Positions 36,276 to 49,578 are shown, counted from the first letter of the stretch. The stretch: 64,000 bases of DNA from Rhynchosporium graminicola (GCA_900074885.1 FJUW01000016.1:785219-849218); one strand, 5' to 3'. Numbers and translations are program-made. Notes: generated from the sequence alone by a model not told the origin.

Positions 36276-39200
36276 TACCTAGTCCCTATATCGTCGATTA
36301 TACATACCTATTCCCTCTATCCCTCCGCCGTGGTACTCTCGAGCTACCTTACTATCATCCCCGGTCACCCGCCGGTCACCCGCTACAAGTCGAGAGGCGC
36401 ACAGCTTTTTATGGGGAAGCGTGCAGGCAGGCCATGCCAGGATAAGAAACGCGTGAGGCCCAGCCTGGAAGTGTGCGTGGTTCAGGGCCCTGTAAGCTCG
36501 AGTTCAAGAGTCTGGATGACCAAGATCCAGAGCGGCAGCTAGAGTATGCGTCCTCCTTCCTGTTCTGATTGGTCTCCTACGGGGGCCCACGATTCTCCTG
36601 AGACGCTTCTTGCTCAAGGGTCCACAGCACGCCAGGCCTGTCATGGAATAGTTACAGCTGTGTGGAGTCGTTCCGCGGCAGGATTGGATTTGGGAATAGA
36701 GGCATAGAACGGAAGGTAAGCTACGGCTGCAACTATTACGAATCAACGGCAAGGATGTGTTTCTAGCGCTGGCGGGGAGGTATATTCGCTCTTGTTGCGG
36801 ACGAACAGCATGGAATGGATGGATGCACTCTTCGCAGCTAAGTTCTAAGCATAATAATTAGAGCTTCAAGTGCGGCCTGCCGATACAGAGATAGGCTCTA
36901 AACTTCACGTCTAGGATCACTAGAATCATCCATCCCTATACAGCCTGATCTGTCACTTTCGAAGTCACACAAACGCTGCTGCACGATCCAGACAACGTGT
37001 CTGCACAACATAACCTCGCCTAAGCCGTTAACCATCAATAAATACTTTTTAGCTTCTGGCCAGAGCAAGGAGGATCGAGGCAGGTGGATCAAACCAGAAC
37101 CCAGACAAATACGGTATACATCCAGATGAAACAAAATCCAAACCCATCAGACAGTTACCTAGGAAACCTTCGTGTCGTCTGGGCATCTACTTTACTTTGA
37201 AGTCCAAAAGAAGCTGCCGCTGCTATATGGAAGACCCCCGTTCGAGGTTTATTAATATACTGTACGGTACCTTACCATTCCGGTCTGTCCCACCATTATC
37301 CAGGATATGAACCTGGCGACTCTACAGTATCATTTACGCGGTGAGTACGTTGCATCGAATGCATTTGAGTATTTCCGGAATGATGCTGATGGGGATGGAA
37401 TCTGGTGGGTCAAGACCCATCAGCTCTACAATTCCCTGCAATGGGAATATCAGTTGGATGGCTTTCCCGTCATTAATCGACGATGATATGAAGATGACAG
37501 CCGCCCGCCTCCAGCATTTGTTACACGACGCTACTGACGGTTGTTTCGTTCCTTTTGCTCGTGGCTTGAAGCTTTCCTTCCTGGGTTCCCGGTCTGGCAG
37601 GTATCGCGGCATATTCAGATGTCACTCTAGGGGAGTAAAGGCGGATGGATGGTCGTGCAGACCCAGACCTTGCGATGAGCTTTTTATACTCCGGATGCGT
37701 TTGTGAATTGCTGCAGATGTGGGGAAGCAAGAGTAGCATCTGTCTCTGACCATTGGCTACAGCTCAGCCGCTGCGGCGCATCTCAAATGCTCAAACGCTG
37801 GCCTTTGGCTTCTGTATCCACCCCTTCCTTTCCTGCACCATGGCATGCATCCCAAGATAGAAGTTCCGCAGAGCCGACGTGTTGACGTGTTGCATTCGGC
37901 CTGAACGTCTTGCAGACTCGCATCGCCCGCCGACAACTGTATCAACAGCAGAACTCCCCATCGGTGTTCTCAACCTCTTACACATCTCCTGATATCAGGA
38001 TCATCCAACTTTGTCTCACTAGTGGCCGCTGACTCAAGGCCTTTACTACTGTTCGAGGCTATTCAGGGCCTCTTAATTGATATCAATGGGGGACTCGCTC
38101 TGCGAAAGCGATCTCCTTTGATGTCCCTGAACTCAATTTCCGCACAGTCAAATCTTTGATCTTGATCCCCCGCGTGGTACAGTACCAGAGACACAGCCAG
38201 GTCGTGGTCTATGCTTCTATCTAATCTCGACGAATATCGCAAGGAGCCAGGGTCGCATTGACAAGATACACCACCCCTCGGCGCCATCTGCCATACATTC
38301 GAAAAGCAGGCTCCAGGCAGGCGTCTATCATCTGGAGATGATACCCTCCCTAATAAAGGCCGTACCTTACTTACTCTTATGATGACAATGAGAAGAGCCA
38401 CGCATAGCCGTAGCCGTCCTATTCGCTGTGCAGCAGTTTTCCCAGGATTCCATGCATCTACTCTCTGTCGACTCTGTAGAATCTGTAGACTCTGTACTGT
38501 ACAGTATGTAGGGAGTAGTGCGAAACTGTGCCGCATAATCCAGGCCAGGCAAGGATTCTGTCTGATTGGGTGTACATTGATTGCCGTACTCCGTGGGCTC
38601 CATTTAGCGAAGAGTTCTGATGTGCAGGTGATGTTGTTCCTGGGTCAGGGATTGTGGCGCCACCAAACTCATCCATTACCAGCCTAGTTTGTGAACGACC
38701 CATGCTTGCCACTCCACTGTACAGAGGTAGGTAGGTATACCTGTGGATGGATGCCGAAGTGCGTGATGAACAGGATCGCTGGTCAAAGAAGATTGATTTC
38801 AACCCTTTCACTTGGCGCACTTTGATTACACTTATTATAGACAGATGAGAAGGTACGAAAAGTCCCGATTGTAAAAGTGGGGAAGTTATCTAGGAGCACT
38901 GACAACGTGCCCTCCCTCCTCAGAGACCCAGACCATTATCTAGATCTATCTAGGCAAAAATCAATCTCACGAAACGGAGGCCACTGCTGCTACAGAATGC
39001 CACTCCCTGAACACCCTGCGCAAACGGAAAAGGCCTCGAAACTCCCTGTTCCTCTCGGCCTTTGATCCACGAACAGCTAGAAGAATTGACTGGCGAAGAT
39101 TCCGAAATAGCTGCAGCTCCAGGTCACGCAGGAAACGGAAAAGAATTTAGAGCTACGGACAGGACACACACATTCCTCTGTATTCGCAAGCAAGCCTATA

Positions 39201-39224
39201 GCAGAGCAGAGCAGAGCAGAGCAG
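39201..39224. repeat. GCAGA pentanucleotide microsatellite
   Basis: About five copies of the unit GCAGA in the gene-free interval. No coding context. Confidence 0.9.
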
Positions 39225-42200
39225 ATCCCAGCCGGTCAAGGTCCTCCCTCCTGCTTGCACGAAAGGACCCTGCCATTTCCCCAGACTTTCCAGCCTTTCT
39301 GACAAGCCACCACCACAGTTTAAGTAATGCGTCGTCTGTCATCGAAGACACGGATCGCTCTGTTCTTGTGTTGTGCTCCCACCACCTGCGTGGCACGGCA
39401 CGGCACGGCCTGGCATGGCTCGAACTGCGGCGTTTCGATGCAATGCCCTCAATCCGTGCAGCTGTCATTGTCGAAGAAACCACATTCAGGAGCCCTGTCA
39501 TCTCGTCTCCTTCCTTGCGATGACGTGAGTCTATCTATGTTGGAGCTACACTACGCGACGTTCACCTGACTCTGGATTGTAAGGGGTACTGCATCTCCTG
39601 ATTTAAAACCACTTGGCCTGCCTAGTTCCAGAACCTTGAAAGAAGCAGCTGCGGTTGTGCAAGGAAAGGAGGTGTATCATGAAACTTACCATTCACAGCC
39701 TGCGTGTCCAATCATGTTAATCTAGATTTTGTATCGAGCATGCAACTCGTACGAGAAATGCTTCCTGGCTTACGATCGAAGCTTGGCCGTCACTTCTACT
39801 GGGCGAAGGATTACTAAGTAAACTCAAACATGTCCCGGCTCCTTCTCAATGTCGGTTGTTCGGAACCTTCAGAATCTTCACATAAGAGCATTCATTACTC
39901 TCCTTCCTGCTCTTACCACTCGGAGATTTCATGCGGGAAAGGCGGTGTCATTTGGAGGCCGACTTCTTTGCCAGTGTCGGATCCAGGTCATCAATATTAC
40001 GTTAGACCGAACACTTTAAAACAGATGCCGGATATCAACCGCCAGATTGAAGCCCCCTTACCCCGGACTCGCGATTTGAGAGTGTGGAGCGAAGTACAGT
40101 AAGTAGTCCTCCTGACTCCAATGGTGGAGAAAGGGTACCGCCGGAGGAGGTGATCAACACTACCGAATTCGGGTGACCCAATCGAAGCCCAGTTTCCACG
40201 TCCGAGTCTGAAGGCTGCGTCCGCCGCATATCTTTCCTGCTCGTTTGTTGACAATCTCTTGCACATCGAGGAAGGACATCGTCATGTACAGAGCGGACGA
40301 GCGATTTGCATTACTCGTAAAGGGGCGAGCGGATCGAACTATAAAGATTAACTTACAGTACTAGATAGTTATCGTATTTCCGTACCAGATGTGCACGCTC
40401 CCCAAGCACTTCATCTCATGCAAAGCAAAAACCAATCTGCCAGGATGTGTTTTGGACGAAGCTCCCTGGGGAACAACAGTGAACCAATCTCCGAAATCTC
40501 AGTGGGTTATTAAATTGCTCGGAGAGTGAGAGTTTCGAATAAGTGTTTGACCTTCGTTTCCCAGATGATCACGCAGCTTCCATGAATCTTTGTGCTCTCT
40601 GATCCGTTCTAATCTATCCCGATCCAGTATCGTCCAAATTCATCTATTGTATCAACGGACCAAACCATATCTCAACCATATAGTAGGATGCTCAGCAATA
40701 TCAACGAAAGGCAATTATTCGCGCATCTGGCCGTCACTGCCTCACTAGAGGCGAGACTAGAGACGCGGTTTGCAGCAAATGGAACTCCTAAACAGGCACT
40801 AAAGAAGTCGGCAGGTAGAGAACAGGAAGATCATGGCCAAACGAGTGAAGGGGCCGTTCCGATTCTTCTCGCTACCGTGCCGATCCCCTTCGAGATCTGC
40901 CTCCTCTGCCGGTTAGTTGCCACTCGCCGTTCACTGTCGCGAGCTCGAAGGCAAAGAACATTATCCGATGCTCCCAAGTACAAGTCCTTTCCTCTACCTG
41001 TTTGCTGATCGAGAGCGGATTCATCACGACGGACAGAAAGCAATCAGGTTCTTATGTGCTTTGTGTTGGAGCCAGATAATCATGCCTCATTGCAATTGAA
41101 CGTCGTCATTCGATATTGATTTAGAACCAAGAAAACAGCCACCCCACCAAGCCAACACGTCCAAACAATTGCTTCCACAAGTTCCCAGTAACTTCTAGCT
41201 TTAGCTAGAGCTGACCCTTAAGCTAGCCAGCCTTCTAGCTTTCAACAGAACACGCAACTCGAGGCTGAGAACTACTGGCCAATTACATTTCAAAATCCCA
41301 ACTCTATAATAAACTGACACAAGTTTTTCGGGAAATGACCCGAAATGTACCTCACAACAACCCAAACTTTTGATAACTTTGAAACCCTGAGATGACGAAT
41401 TTGCTGCGAGGTTCTAAACTGCCTCGCTAGAGATGGATTTGCCTGACTTGGCTTGCAGTTCAAAACAAGGAATTCGCAGACGATGACAGCAAGCTTAGCC
41501 AGGAGAAGCAGCCTTGGGTCAGCTACTTCGTACAGGGTGGAATCATCTTACTATTCCTGTCCGTGCTAGATGACCCGGATTCTTCCTAAGATGGAAGAGA
41601 TTGAAAAAATCACATTGGTTGATTGGCTGACTCCCCATGTAATGTAGAATATTCTAGTACTACGCACAGACGTCAAGGGTCAGATAATTACAGCATGTAC
41701 CAAAGTGTACAGCCACTCTTCTCGTTGGCCCAGCTGCCTGCATCGAGATGCAGTAGCAGAAGTAGGTAGGGACTTATGGTGGGGGATCGACACGACGCAG
41801 AAGCTTCTAACATGCAGCTTTACGGAATCGCGCAAGCCCTAATTTATACAGAGCATACTTGTATCCACAACGAGACGATGAACCTAGAACAAGGACAGAG
41901 AACATTTCGGCAAACCTCCTACATGTGGACGATTCCTTCTGCTATAGCACTACTTGTTTTTGCGTTGTTTTCCCGTTATGGTTCCTGTGTCTCATCAAAG
42001 TGAGGTTAAGTGAAGTCACCAACTCGCTTCGACTGTTGACATGCAAGAAGAGTTTTCCCAACAGGGATTTAGCTTAGGCCGATTGATGCCGGATTTACAT
42101 GTTGGAGTTATCCGGCTTCTTCGTCTCCTCACGGTCTGTTTTGAAGTCATGGCCTTGATCTGGGCCTTTTGTCATCGACTTGCCGATAACAAAACGACGT

Positions 42201-44783
42201 GCTGTATCTAAGTCCAAGGGAACAACGAAAGCTGTATCATGAGATAGTGAAAGTACTACATAAAGTGCGGTGCGCTTCATTGCACGGATATTGGCGCTTG
42301 ACCGCTTCTTCGCTACTGCAACTACATTGATGCTACCTCATGTTACAAACTCCGAATTGGAGGCCAGCTGAGTTTGTTATGGGTCGTTTAACTATCAAAT
42401 AGCACTGGGCTCTTCGGAGCTGAGTGCAGCTTTCATAAGCGGTTAAGTTTGTTTACTTCTCAAGAAGTACGCGAGACATATACTAAAAGCAGTATTGCTC
42501 TACCGGATCATTGATTTCATGATTTTATGCAATGTCTCCAGGACACCAATAATATTTGAATATCATTACAAAACTTGTCACTTCTCTATGAGCTCCGCAT
42601 CTAGCCTACGATGCTTCCATTTTATGTGACTTCTTAGACCAGTGCCCTGCATTTCTGAATTTGATTATTTCTGAATCTAGTTTATGACATATAAAAATAT
42701 CTGTAACTTAAAATGAGAATCTCACTACAAGTTGGCTTATGAAGTGTCCTACAATGACTTAGATAATGACAGGGGGGCCTTTTTTTCTTCAAATCACAGT
42801 AAATAACATCGTACAATCAGGAATGAAAGGCTTCGTTTTCAATGGAGCCAAAGCCATTCTTACAACGCGACAGTGCGCTTTTTCTTTCTGAATTCATGAA
42901 TTGCTCTTTGGACTTTGATTGGAACAGTAATCCAGGCTGCACAAAATCTCCAGGGACCTTAGTGAGAGAACGATCTTGTTTGAAATCGCTTTGGCGGATA
43001 TAGACTGGGTCGGCATTGGATGGTACTGTAACTGTGTAGAAGCATACCTGGTCTCGCTATATCAGATACAAATTTGGCACGTTTCGAACTTCTCACGCTC
43101 TCGAGTTTGGCGGGTCGAAATAGAGAGGTACGAAGGTACAGCTTATCTATCAGGGTGACGTCTGATGTAATGTTTTACTCTACACACGACTACGAGTCTA
43201 CGAACGTCGAGCTGAGCATACACATGATTTTCCATCGTGTCATAACAAATTCGTGGGTGCTTTCTACGGGAACCTGTCTTGTACGTAACACTCGGATGCA
43301 AACGTTGGGTAAAGTGGCACCGAAACTCCGAGGACATCAGCGTGAGACATTTAGTCATACCGACAGACTCGTTCTAATTAGTCTCAAGTCATATCGGCGA
43401 GCGACTTGTCTGATTTCTCTTCTCTTCGAAAGTTTCCAACCATGTGAGCGAATACAGCTCGGTATCATGTTACGGTTGCCGAGATGCTAGGACTTAAGCG
43501 AGTTGGAATAAGTCACTGTTCGCGATCGTCTCACCTTGATCAGCGGAGCGAATTGGCACCGCTGGAGAGTTCGTTAGGATCACGTCATGTTATTTCGAGA
43601 ATCGCTCCTTCCTCGCAGATTTGCAGTTAACAACAGTTGCACCATAGAGAAGGGAGACGCGACCTGATGAGGACTAGCTTCGAGTAAAACCCAACCCCCC
43701 CCCCCTTCGGATTCGACATTTCTCGCTCTTGCTCTTCCTTTCCCAACTCTGCATCTATCTTTCAACGTATCGAGGCACGCGGTGAGATGGCAGAGATAGG
43801 GTCGGGCGGCCTTGTGTCAACGCGAATTACAATGGATCGGCCTCTGTGATTTGTAGCCCTTGAGAATCTCTTAAAGAGACCGTTTCCTCGACCATCGCCA
43901 GGAGTGGAAACCAGGTGGACAGGATGTCATAGTACTAATGTACTCGCAAATAAAGGAACATGCCACCTGTGTATCGAATTTTGTCTTGCTTAATGCAGCT
44001 CAACGAGACCACTCGAGAACGGGATGGATAGAGAAAGGATTTATCTGCAATCGACAACTTGCCTGCGAAATAAGAGCTTAGTCAACATCATTTTCCTCTC
44101 TCCTCGGTCCAACCTGGATCCAAATACATCCTCGAAGTGAGACTAGATGATGCCTAACGATTAATGTATTCAGTACTCAACAAGGCAAATGAGCAATTTT
44201 TGTCCGGAAGCTGGATCAATGGTCGGTGCTCTGTGACTTCAACAGTTCGATCAAGTAAAGTTATGTATGAATTCCATGACTTGGAACACAGCCGACGGAA
44301 TTTCTCTACAACAGAGAAAAATTTGACCAGCTTCAAATCGATATTGTTCTATCAAATCTTGAATCTGCGGTATTATCTCAAATCCACTCAATAAGTAGGC
44401 CTCCTATGCGTGTTTGATAACGTTGACGAGATCTCGACAAATCATCCAAGCGTAGCAGTGGTGTTCTCAAATACGATGGACCCGCATTGCAAACATCTCG
44501 TAGACTTTTCATTTTAAGCGAGATGCTGCGAATGACCTCAAGAATACGGACGTCTCCGAGTATGTGCTAAGCGAAATCCAAGAAAATATACAGCTATGGG
44601 TTCGGAAACATTCAAATTGGGGCCGTTAAGTACATAAGTACATGAATACGTGACCGGTCATGAGCTTGAGGCATCAATAACAACCAAACTCATCTTCTTT
44701 CACACCCAAACCATCAAAATTATCAAATGTCTAGATTTTACAATCGAGTTGCTTGCAGGTAAAGTAATCAAAACTTCGAAACT

Positions 44784-45843
44784 ATGGCAGCGTCCAAACC
44801 GGATACCAGCTTTCACTCAAAGCATAGTAACCACCACGAAAGTATGGCTTCGAACTGGACCTTGTCTGTTGCTGTTGGTATGCTCCCCCATTTGTCACCA
44901 ATCACTTCAACATCTTACATCTTAGACAACGTCTGGTACGTCTATTTCCCCTCAAAACTCGCCTAGTCTCCGAGCCAACCACTTTAACCCCAACGCAATC
45001 TCACGTCAGAATACCACATTCCAAAGATCCAACTCTCCGTCCCAAACGTACCTGACCTTCATCCCACAGCGTAACCGGCCTCGTGACAGACCTCCTGAAG
45101 TCCCACTACCCAGCTCTACGCATGATTGGTACTGATGCCACGCCCGGTACGATTGAAGCCTGTGACTCCAAAATTGCCACCACTAAGTGGTTCGATACAA
45201 TCACCAGCAGCATTTGTGACAGCCGCACGTTAACTGGCATCGAAAACGAGTTTTTCACCCACGTCATCACGAACTTCGATTTCCCACCTGATCTGACAGA
45301 TAGGTGTAGCCCAATGAAGGCGGCCAGAGAGATTTGGAGATTGTTGAAGCCTGGTGGGATGGCGGACGTGAGTATTTGGAAAGGTTAGTCGACCAGGCAC
45401 CTCTCTAAATTCAAGATTGGCGACGTGATATCTGATTTGGAATTAATAAGTACTGATCCTAATACTGATTGGAACGTCAATTTACCAACGCAATCGAAGC
45501 AGCAGCCCGTCGTATCAGTCCTAATGAAAGGCCGTACGCCTGGACGCTGCCGTCCGACTGGAGCGACGCAGGATGGCTGCAGGAGACTAAGGCCGAGATT
45601 GGCTTCGGCGATAATGTCACTGTGAAGCATATCGGTGGCTCGGCCAGTGCTGAGTCTCTGGAGCGTCTGGTTGCTAACATGATGTGTGACAAGGGAATGT
45701 TCTGCAGAGGGCACAGTGAGGAAGAGTTTGATGGGATGGCTGAGGTGTTGGGAGAGGAACTGAAGAAATGGGAAGCCTGGTATGAGGATGAGGAGGGATT
45801 TGGTATCATAATAGATTCCTGGGTTGCATTTGCTACGAAGTGA
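44784..45843 (+). CDS. Class I SAM-dependent methyltransferase-like protein, gene model partly uncertain
   Basis: Likely a small-molecule methyltransferase of the kind common in fungal secondary metabolism. Exon 1 (44,784-44,935) ends ...ILDNV, intron 1 (44,936-45,069) is GT-AG, and exon 2 (from 45,070) restores VTGLVTDLL. The junction gives D48-N-V-C-V-T-G54, the glycine-rich SAM motif I, where relatives usually read D-N-A-C-G-T-G, so one glycine is Val. A KPGG-x-x-DVSIWK segment ends exon 2 near 45,384. Exon 3 contains the C-terminal helices and W-V-A-F-A-T-K, then TGA at 45,841-45,843. A donor GTTAG follows WK, but the first AG that avoids a stop in the needed frame is at 45,498-45,499, which would delete about ten family-like residues (ERQFTNAIEA). 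Either splicing is unusual or the gene is damaged. Expected product about 270 aa. Confidence 0.62.
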
Positions 45844-46129
45844 GAACTCTTAGCATGTCAGTATTGGGTATCGGGGCTCGCTAAGCGAAGAGGAGAGTAA
45901 ATAAAGCGACACGGCACTTGATGCGCACTCCTCAGACTATGTGGAAAGTTGGTTAAGCTAACCAGATCTCTATTTAATTACCGCAGCTTTTGGCCACATT
46001 TTCTGCGTGCAAATTGCAAATATATTCGCCAATTGGAGGGAAGTTGTCCCTGCAACAGTGTTTTCGCGTGCTGAACGAAGATCAATTCTGATTAAAGTCA
46101 TGATTCTACACAATACATAGAGACATCGC

Positions 46130-48233
46130 TTATAATTTGGCCCATGCACTAGACTTATGAGAGCTCAGGAAGGGAAAGGATGCTTAGCATCAAATTTTTC
46201 CATCTCACTCCAATTACCAGAGTAACCCAGCGTGTGTCGGGTGTCGTCAATGACTCGTGCGGATTCTAGTAGCAATCGGAAGGTATATATCTAGACTGAG
46301 GTCAGCGCTTTCAAACTTCATAGAGAGCCGTGATAGAAACTTACTTCAAAATCCTCACGCCTTAATACCTTTCCCTTAACACCTTTCCCGCCCATTCTCG
46401 TCCCTGACGTCCCAGTTTTCGAGCTTCGAAGTCATACCTCGAAACATAGAGATGCCCATCTTTTAGAAGATCAATAACTAAGCCGGCGCCGAGAAAGAAG
46501 CCAGAATATTATATAGCTCAACGTATCGATTATCGAGAGATACAAAGCTTCCAAGCGAATAGCATCGAGTCGTGCCATTCTCTGAAGATGGGACTTTTGA
46601 TACCCAGGCTTTTGCTCTATAAGAATGCATATCATCTATCAGAAACCGCATTGCCATCCACGTCGACTAAGTTTTTGTCTGAAAACTGTTCCCCCAATGT
46701 TATTCCGTTCTCGAAGGCCAATAAATTATCGTAGAAAGTGCAGTCTGGTACAAAAGACAATGTACCCGTAATTCCAGCATCCGTATGGTTCGCGGCGAAA
46801 GCACTATTATTAAAGTGCTCAAATACATGATAAGCACCATTGAGATCGGGATCCTCGCTAAGAACTTTAGCTTCTTTATTGGCCATGTGTGTGCTGTTGG
46901 TGTAGAGTACAAGTCGTTGGCGATGCAAGTTCTGCCAACTCTCGGCTGTGTTTACTCCTCCCGATGTCAACTCCTCTCCACATCAACATATCCTTCTTCT
47001 CATCCCACTCGTACTCGGACTTAAAATCGTATATGTACGTCTCATCGTCGCGATAATACATTTTTGCTGGAAAGAGGATATCGCTATTGACGTTGACTTT
47101 GCACTCCCCAAAGATTGGCAGGAGTTTCTTGCTGACCATCATCGAACTCGGAGCGAATAGAAGGCCATGTTTGTTCTGAATGTGAGGTCCAACAACATAC
47201 AGGTCCGAAGAGCCATTGAAGTTTTTTTTAAAGCCATGTTCATCTTTGTACAATGGATGTCCTTGACCGAGACTGGTATTGGTTGATCTGGCTCCAGATC
47301 CTGGCGGGCAAGCTTCTCTTACGATCGGCATGAACGGCTTCCCAGCAGAATCCACAAAGCTGGAATCAATGCAGGACCTTTTGAATTATCCTTGAGAAAC
47401 CCAGTCATATTCATTCACCAATGTGAAATGGGATCCGGGTAGCTTTGCCGGCTTTCTGCTTCAGGAGAGAGAAGTTCTTGCATATCATCCCACGGAACCA
47501 CAACTTGTGGTTGATTGAGACGATCAATCGAGACATCAACATCGGGCAGTACAAGGAAAAATGGATGAACGACCTTGGCAAATGTTTCCAATCGCCAGTC
47601 TCCGTTTGTCAACTTCCAGATCTCGATGTCCCGAAAATGGAGTCCTGATAGTCTGTTACCTGGCTCTTAGTACAAGTGACCAGCCATTATTCGTATGATC
47701 CTTGATTCAATGCCCCAAAGTGGTCTCAGATCGTCCATAATTTGACCAAAATCGTCGATGTTGTAGACGTCTCTATCGCGTGCGAGTTGATACCACTCCT
47801 GGAACTCTAGAGGTAGATTCCTCTCACCTGTCTTCCTGTATTTTGCCACAGTATCTTTATAATTCCTCGATATTCCACGCTCGTAAGCCTTTCAGGCGTT
47901 GTTGGCGTCTCTCATGAGTGTAGCTATGGGATGATCATCTTTGACTTCTGCATGATCCTGAAAGCACTCTTTGTCTTGATGCAATATGACATCCTATTGA
48001 AGCCAAGTTGAGATAATTTGACTCCGAACCTGCTAGTCTGATACCAAGGATTGGATCTTTTCCTCGGATCTGTGCGTGTAACTTTGGCCAGTCCACAACT
48101 TAGGTGCAGGAAGCGGCAGAGGTATGTCCTTGAGTTTGGATCCTAGGTCCGAACGAAAGAGGTAGGAAGCATTGGAAATGAGCAGCACCGTAATTAGAAC
48201 AGTCAGAACTAGAATGAGGCTTTGATCTTCCAT
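46130..48233 (-). pseudogene. GT90 (CAP10-type) glycosyltransferase pseudogene
   Basis: The intact ancestor would be a Golgi type II membrane glycosyltransferase of family GT90 (the Cryptococcus CAP10/CAP59-locus type that adds xylose to glycans). The N terminus has a single membrane anchor (residues about 8-22), then DDHPIATLMRDANNA, a WYQLARDR segment, DWRLE, VVVPWDDM, an SGGVNTAESW block and the DVDGN signature, then the C-terminal RVIDDTRHTLGY helix. At least four in-frame stops lie in the first third (48,033, 47,991, 47,904 and 47,667 regions), one more is near 47,415, frameshifts lie near 47,360 and 46,975, and stops near 46,632 and 46,617. A small duplication with a stop is near 46,380. 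One intron (about 46,265-46,345) remains recognisable. Stops are at Gln/Trp-like codons. Confidence 0.88.
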
Positions 48234-48640
48234 TTTGAAGTTATTATTAGATTTACAATCACTCAGTGATTATAAAAGAGTGTCCCAATATCCCAAGATG
48301 GAAGGCTCTAAAGTCCATGGACGACCGAAGTGCCGCAAAGCCCACTTGATTGTCAGTCTTGTCTTTCCTTTGTTTAAGTCACTTGGAGCGCATTTTAACA
48401 GGCTTTGGGAACGTCGGAAACTTTTCATCACTGAAAATATCCATCGTTTGAAAGTCAACAAATGTTCAGTAGGGAATTCGTAGCCTCGTAGCCTCGCTAA
48501 GGGAGCAGCAGGGTCCGGTCGCATTCTCCAATCAAACGTCCATACTCAATTCTTGGCAGCATTCCTTCCTTTCGATATTGGATCTTGAGTCAGTTGGGTA
48601 GAATGAGCTGGGAGTTGTATTCAACAACTCAACAGCCACA
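48234..48640. promoter_or_regulatory. Intergenic region between the GT90 pseudogene and uL15m (divergent)
   Basis: About 400 bp separate the two divergent starts. It would hold both promoters. I see no gene and no specific element that I can name with confidence. Confidence 0.4.
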
Positions 48641-49578
48641 ATGCCTCCAAGATTACCAGCGCTATCGGCCCACTGCCGTGTAGCGCCCACCTCTGCGTCT
48701 CCGTTGTCAGCATTCCTACTTCAGTTCATGCAGGCCCGAAATGCCTCGATTTTGGGCAGTCTCTCCGATACTCCAGGAGCATACAACAAGCGTATTCGCC
48801 GTGGTCGAGGTCCATCGTCAGGAAAGGGAAAGACATCAGGAAGGGGTCACAAGGGTCAGAAGGCACATGGAAAAGTGCCAGCACGATTTCAGGGTGGTCA
48901 GACCCCGCAAGAAGTTGTTCAGGGAATAAGGGGTTTTGAGAACAGGTTCGTTCAAAGGTTGAGAATAACGGATCATTTACTGATCTACGTAGGTTCTCTG
49001 TTGAGATGTCCCCGATAAATCTGAACAAAATCCAAGAGTGGATAGACCAAGGCCGGCTGGATCCTACGCAACCAATTACGCTGAAAGAGTTGGTTGACAC
49101 GCGTTGCATGCACGGAATCAAAGATGGCGTGAAGCTTTTGGCGAGAGGGAAGGACGAATTGAGAACGCCTATCAACATTCTAGTGTCCAGGGCTTCAGAT
49201 GAAGCTATCAAAGCTGTGGAAGCAGTTGGAGGCAAGGTTACGACGAGATACTACACAAAACCATCTATCAAGAGAATCCTAAGAGGCGAATCGGAATCGA
49301 GCTTCACACCTCTAGGCATGACAACTCCTCCTGCCGAGGGAGAATCTCCAATAGTTTCTGCGGTAGCGTCATCACGATTCTTGTATCGACTGCCAGACCC
49401 TACTAGTCGTAAGGACTTGGAATATTACAGGGATGCGAATAAGAGAGGTTATTTGAGCCATTTGGTAGAAGAGGGCCAAGGCCCCAGTTTGTTCTTCAAG
49501 ACGCCTGGTACTGGGACGAAGAGGAGGTCCATGAAGACTGGAAAGGCTGCTGCGTCGGGGGAGAACAAGTTATGGTAG
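48641..49578 (+). CDS. mrpl10: Mitochondrial large-subunit ribosomal protein uL15m
   Basis: Structural protein of the mitochondrial 54S ribosomal subunit (bacterial L15 family, yeast Mrpl10). Exon 1 (48,641-48,945) and exon 2 (48,993-49,578) are joined across a 47-bp GT-AG intron and give 296 aa. Residues about 1-34 are basic and Ser/Ala-rich and fit a matrix-targeting presequence ending near [11 protein letters not shown]. The L15 N-terminal signature is strong: [20 protein letters not shown] at about residues 51-70, then the GGQTP segment. The second exon holds the L15 core ([20 protein letters not shown], then an [16 protein letters not shown] helix) and a fungal C-terminal extension with Y-x-L-P-D-P-x-x-R-K-D-L-E-Y-Y. 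It is intact although both neighbours are pseudogenes. Confidence 0.95.

Larger units (their letters stand above)
34994..44783. other. 9.8-kb gene-free interval between the C2H2 regulator and the methyltransferase
   Basis: No frame longer than about 160 codons and no recognisable domain on either strand. Composition is ordinary, without RIP-type stop enrichment, so this is not the transposon block. Simple repeats are present: CTTCAC (36,150-36,176), CTAC (36,237-36,275), a GTAGACTCT-like run (38,463-38,503), GCAGA (39,201-39,224), GGCAC (39,393-39,408) and a C-run (43,695-43,705). It must hold the promoter and 5' leader of the regulator on the minus strand. Whether it also holds non-coding transcripts cannot be told from sequence. 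Confidence 0.6.

Noticed and set aside
37260..37345. Possible tRNA T-arm on the minus strand (CCAGGTTCATATCCTGG)
   Set aside because: The loop and stem resemble a T-arm, but no matching acceptor stem, D-arm or anticodon arm is found at the right distance.
44650..44925. Alternative 91-codon start frame for the methyltransferase
   Set aside because: It is in another phase and cannot be spliced to give the ILDNV-C-VTG motif. The ATG at 44,784 does.
46876..47355. The 159-codon GT90 frame as an independent intact gene
   Set aside because: It begins and ends inside GT90 homology that continues in other frames on both sides, so it is a fragment of one broken gene.
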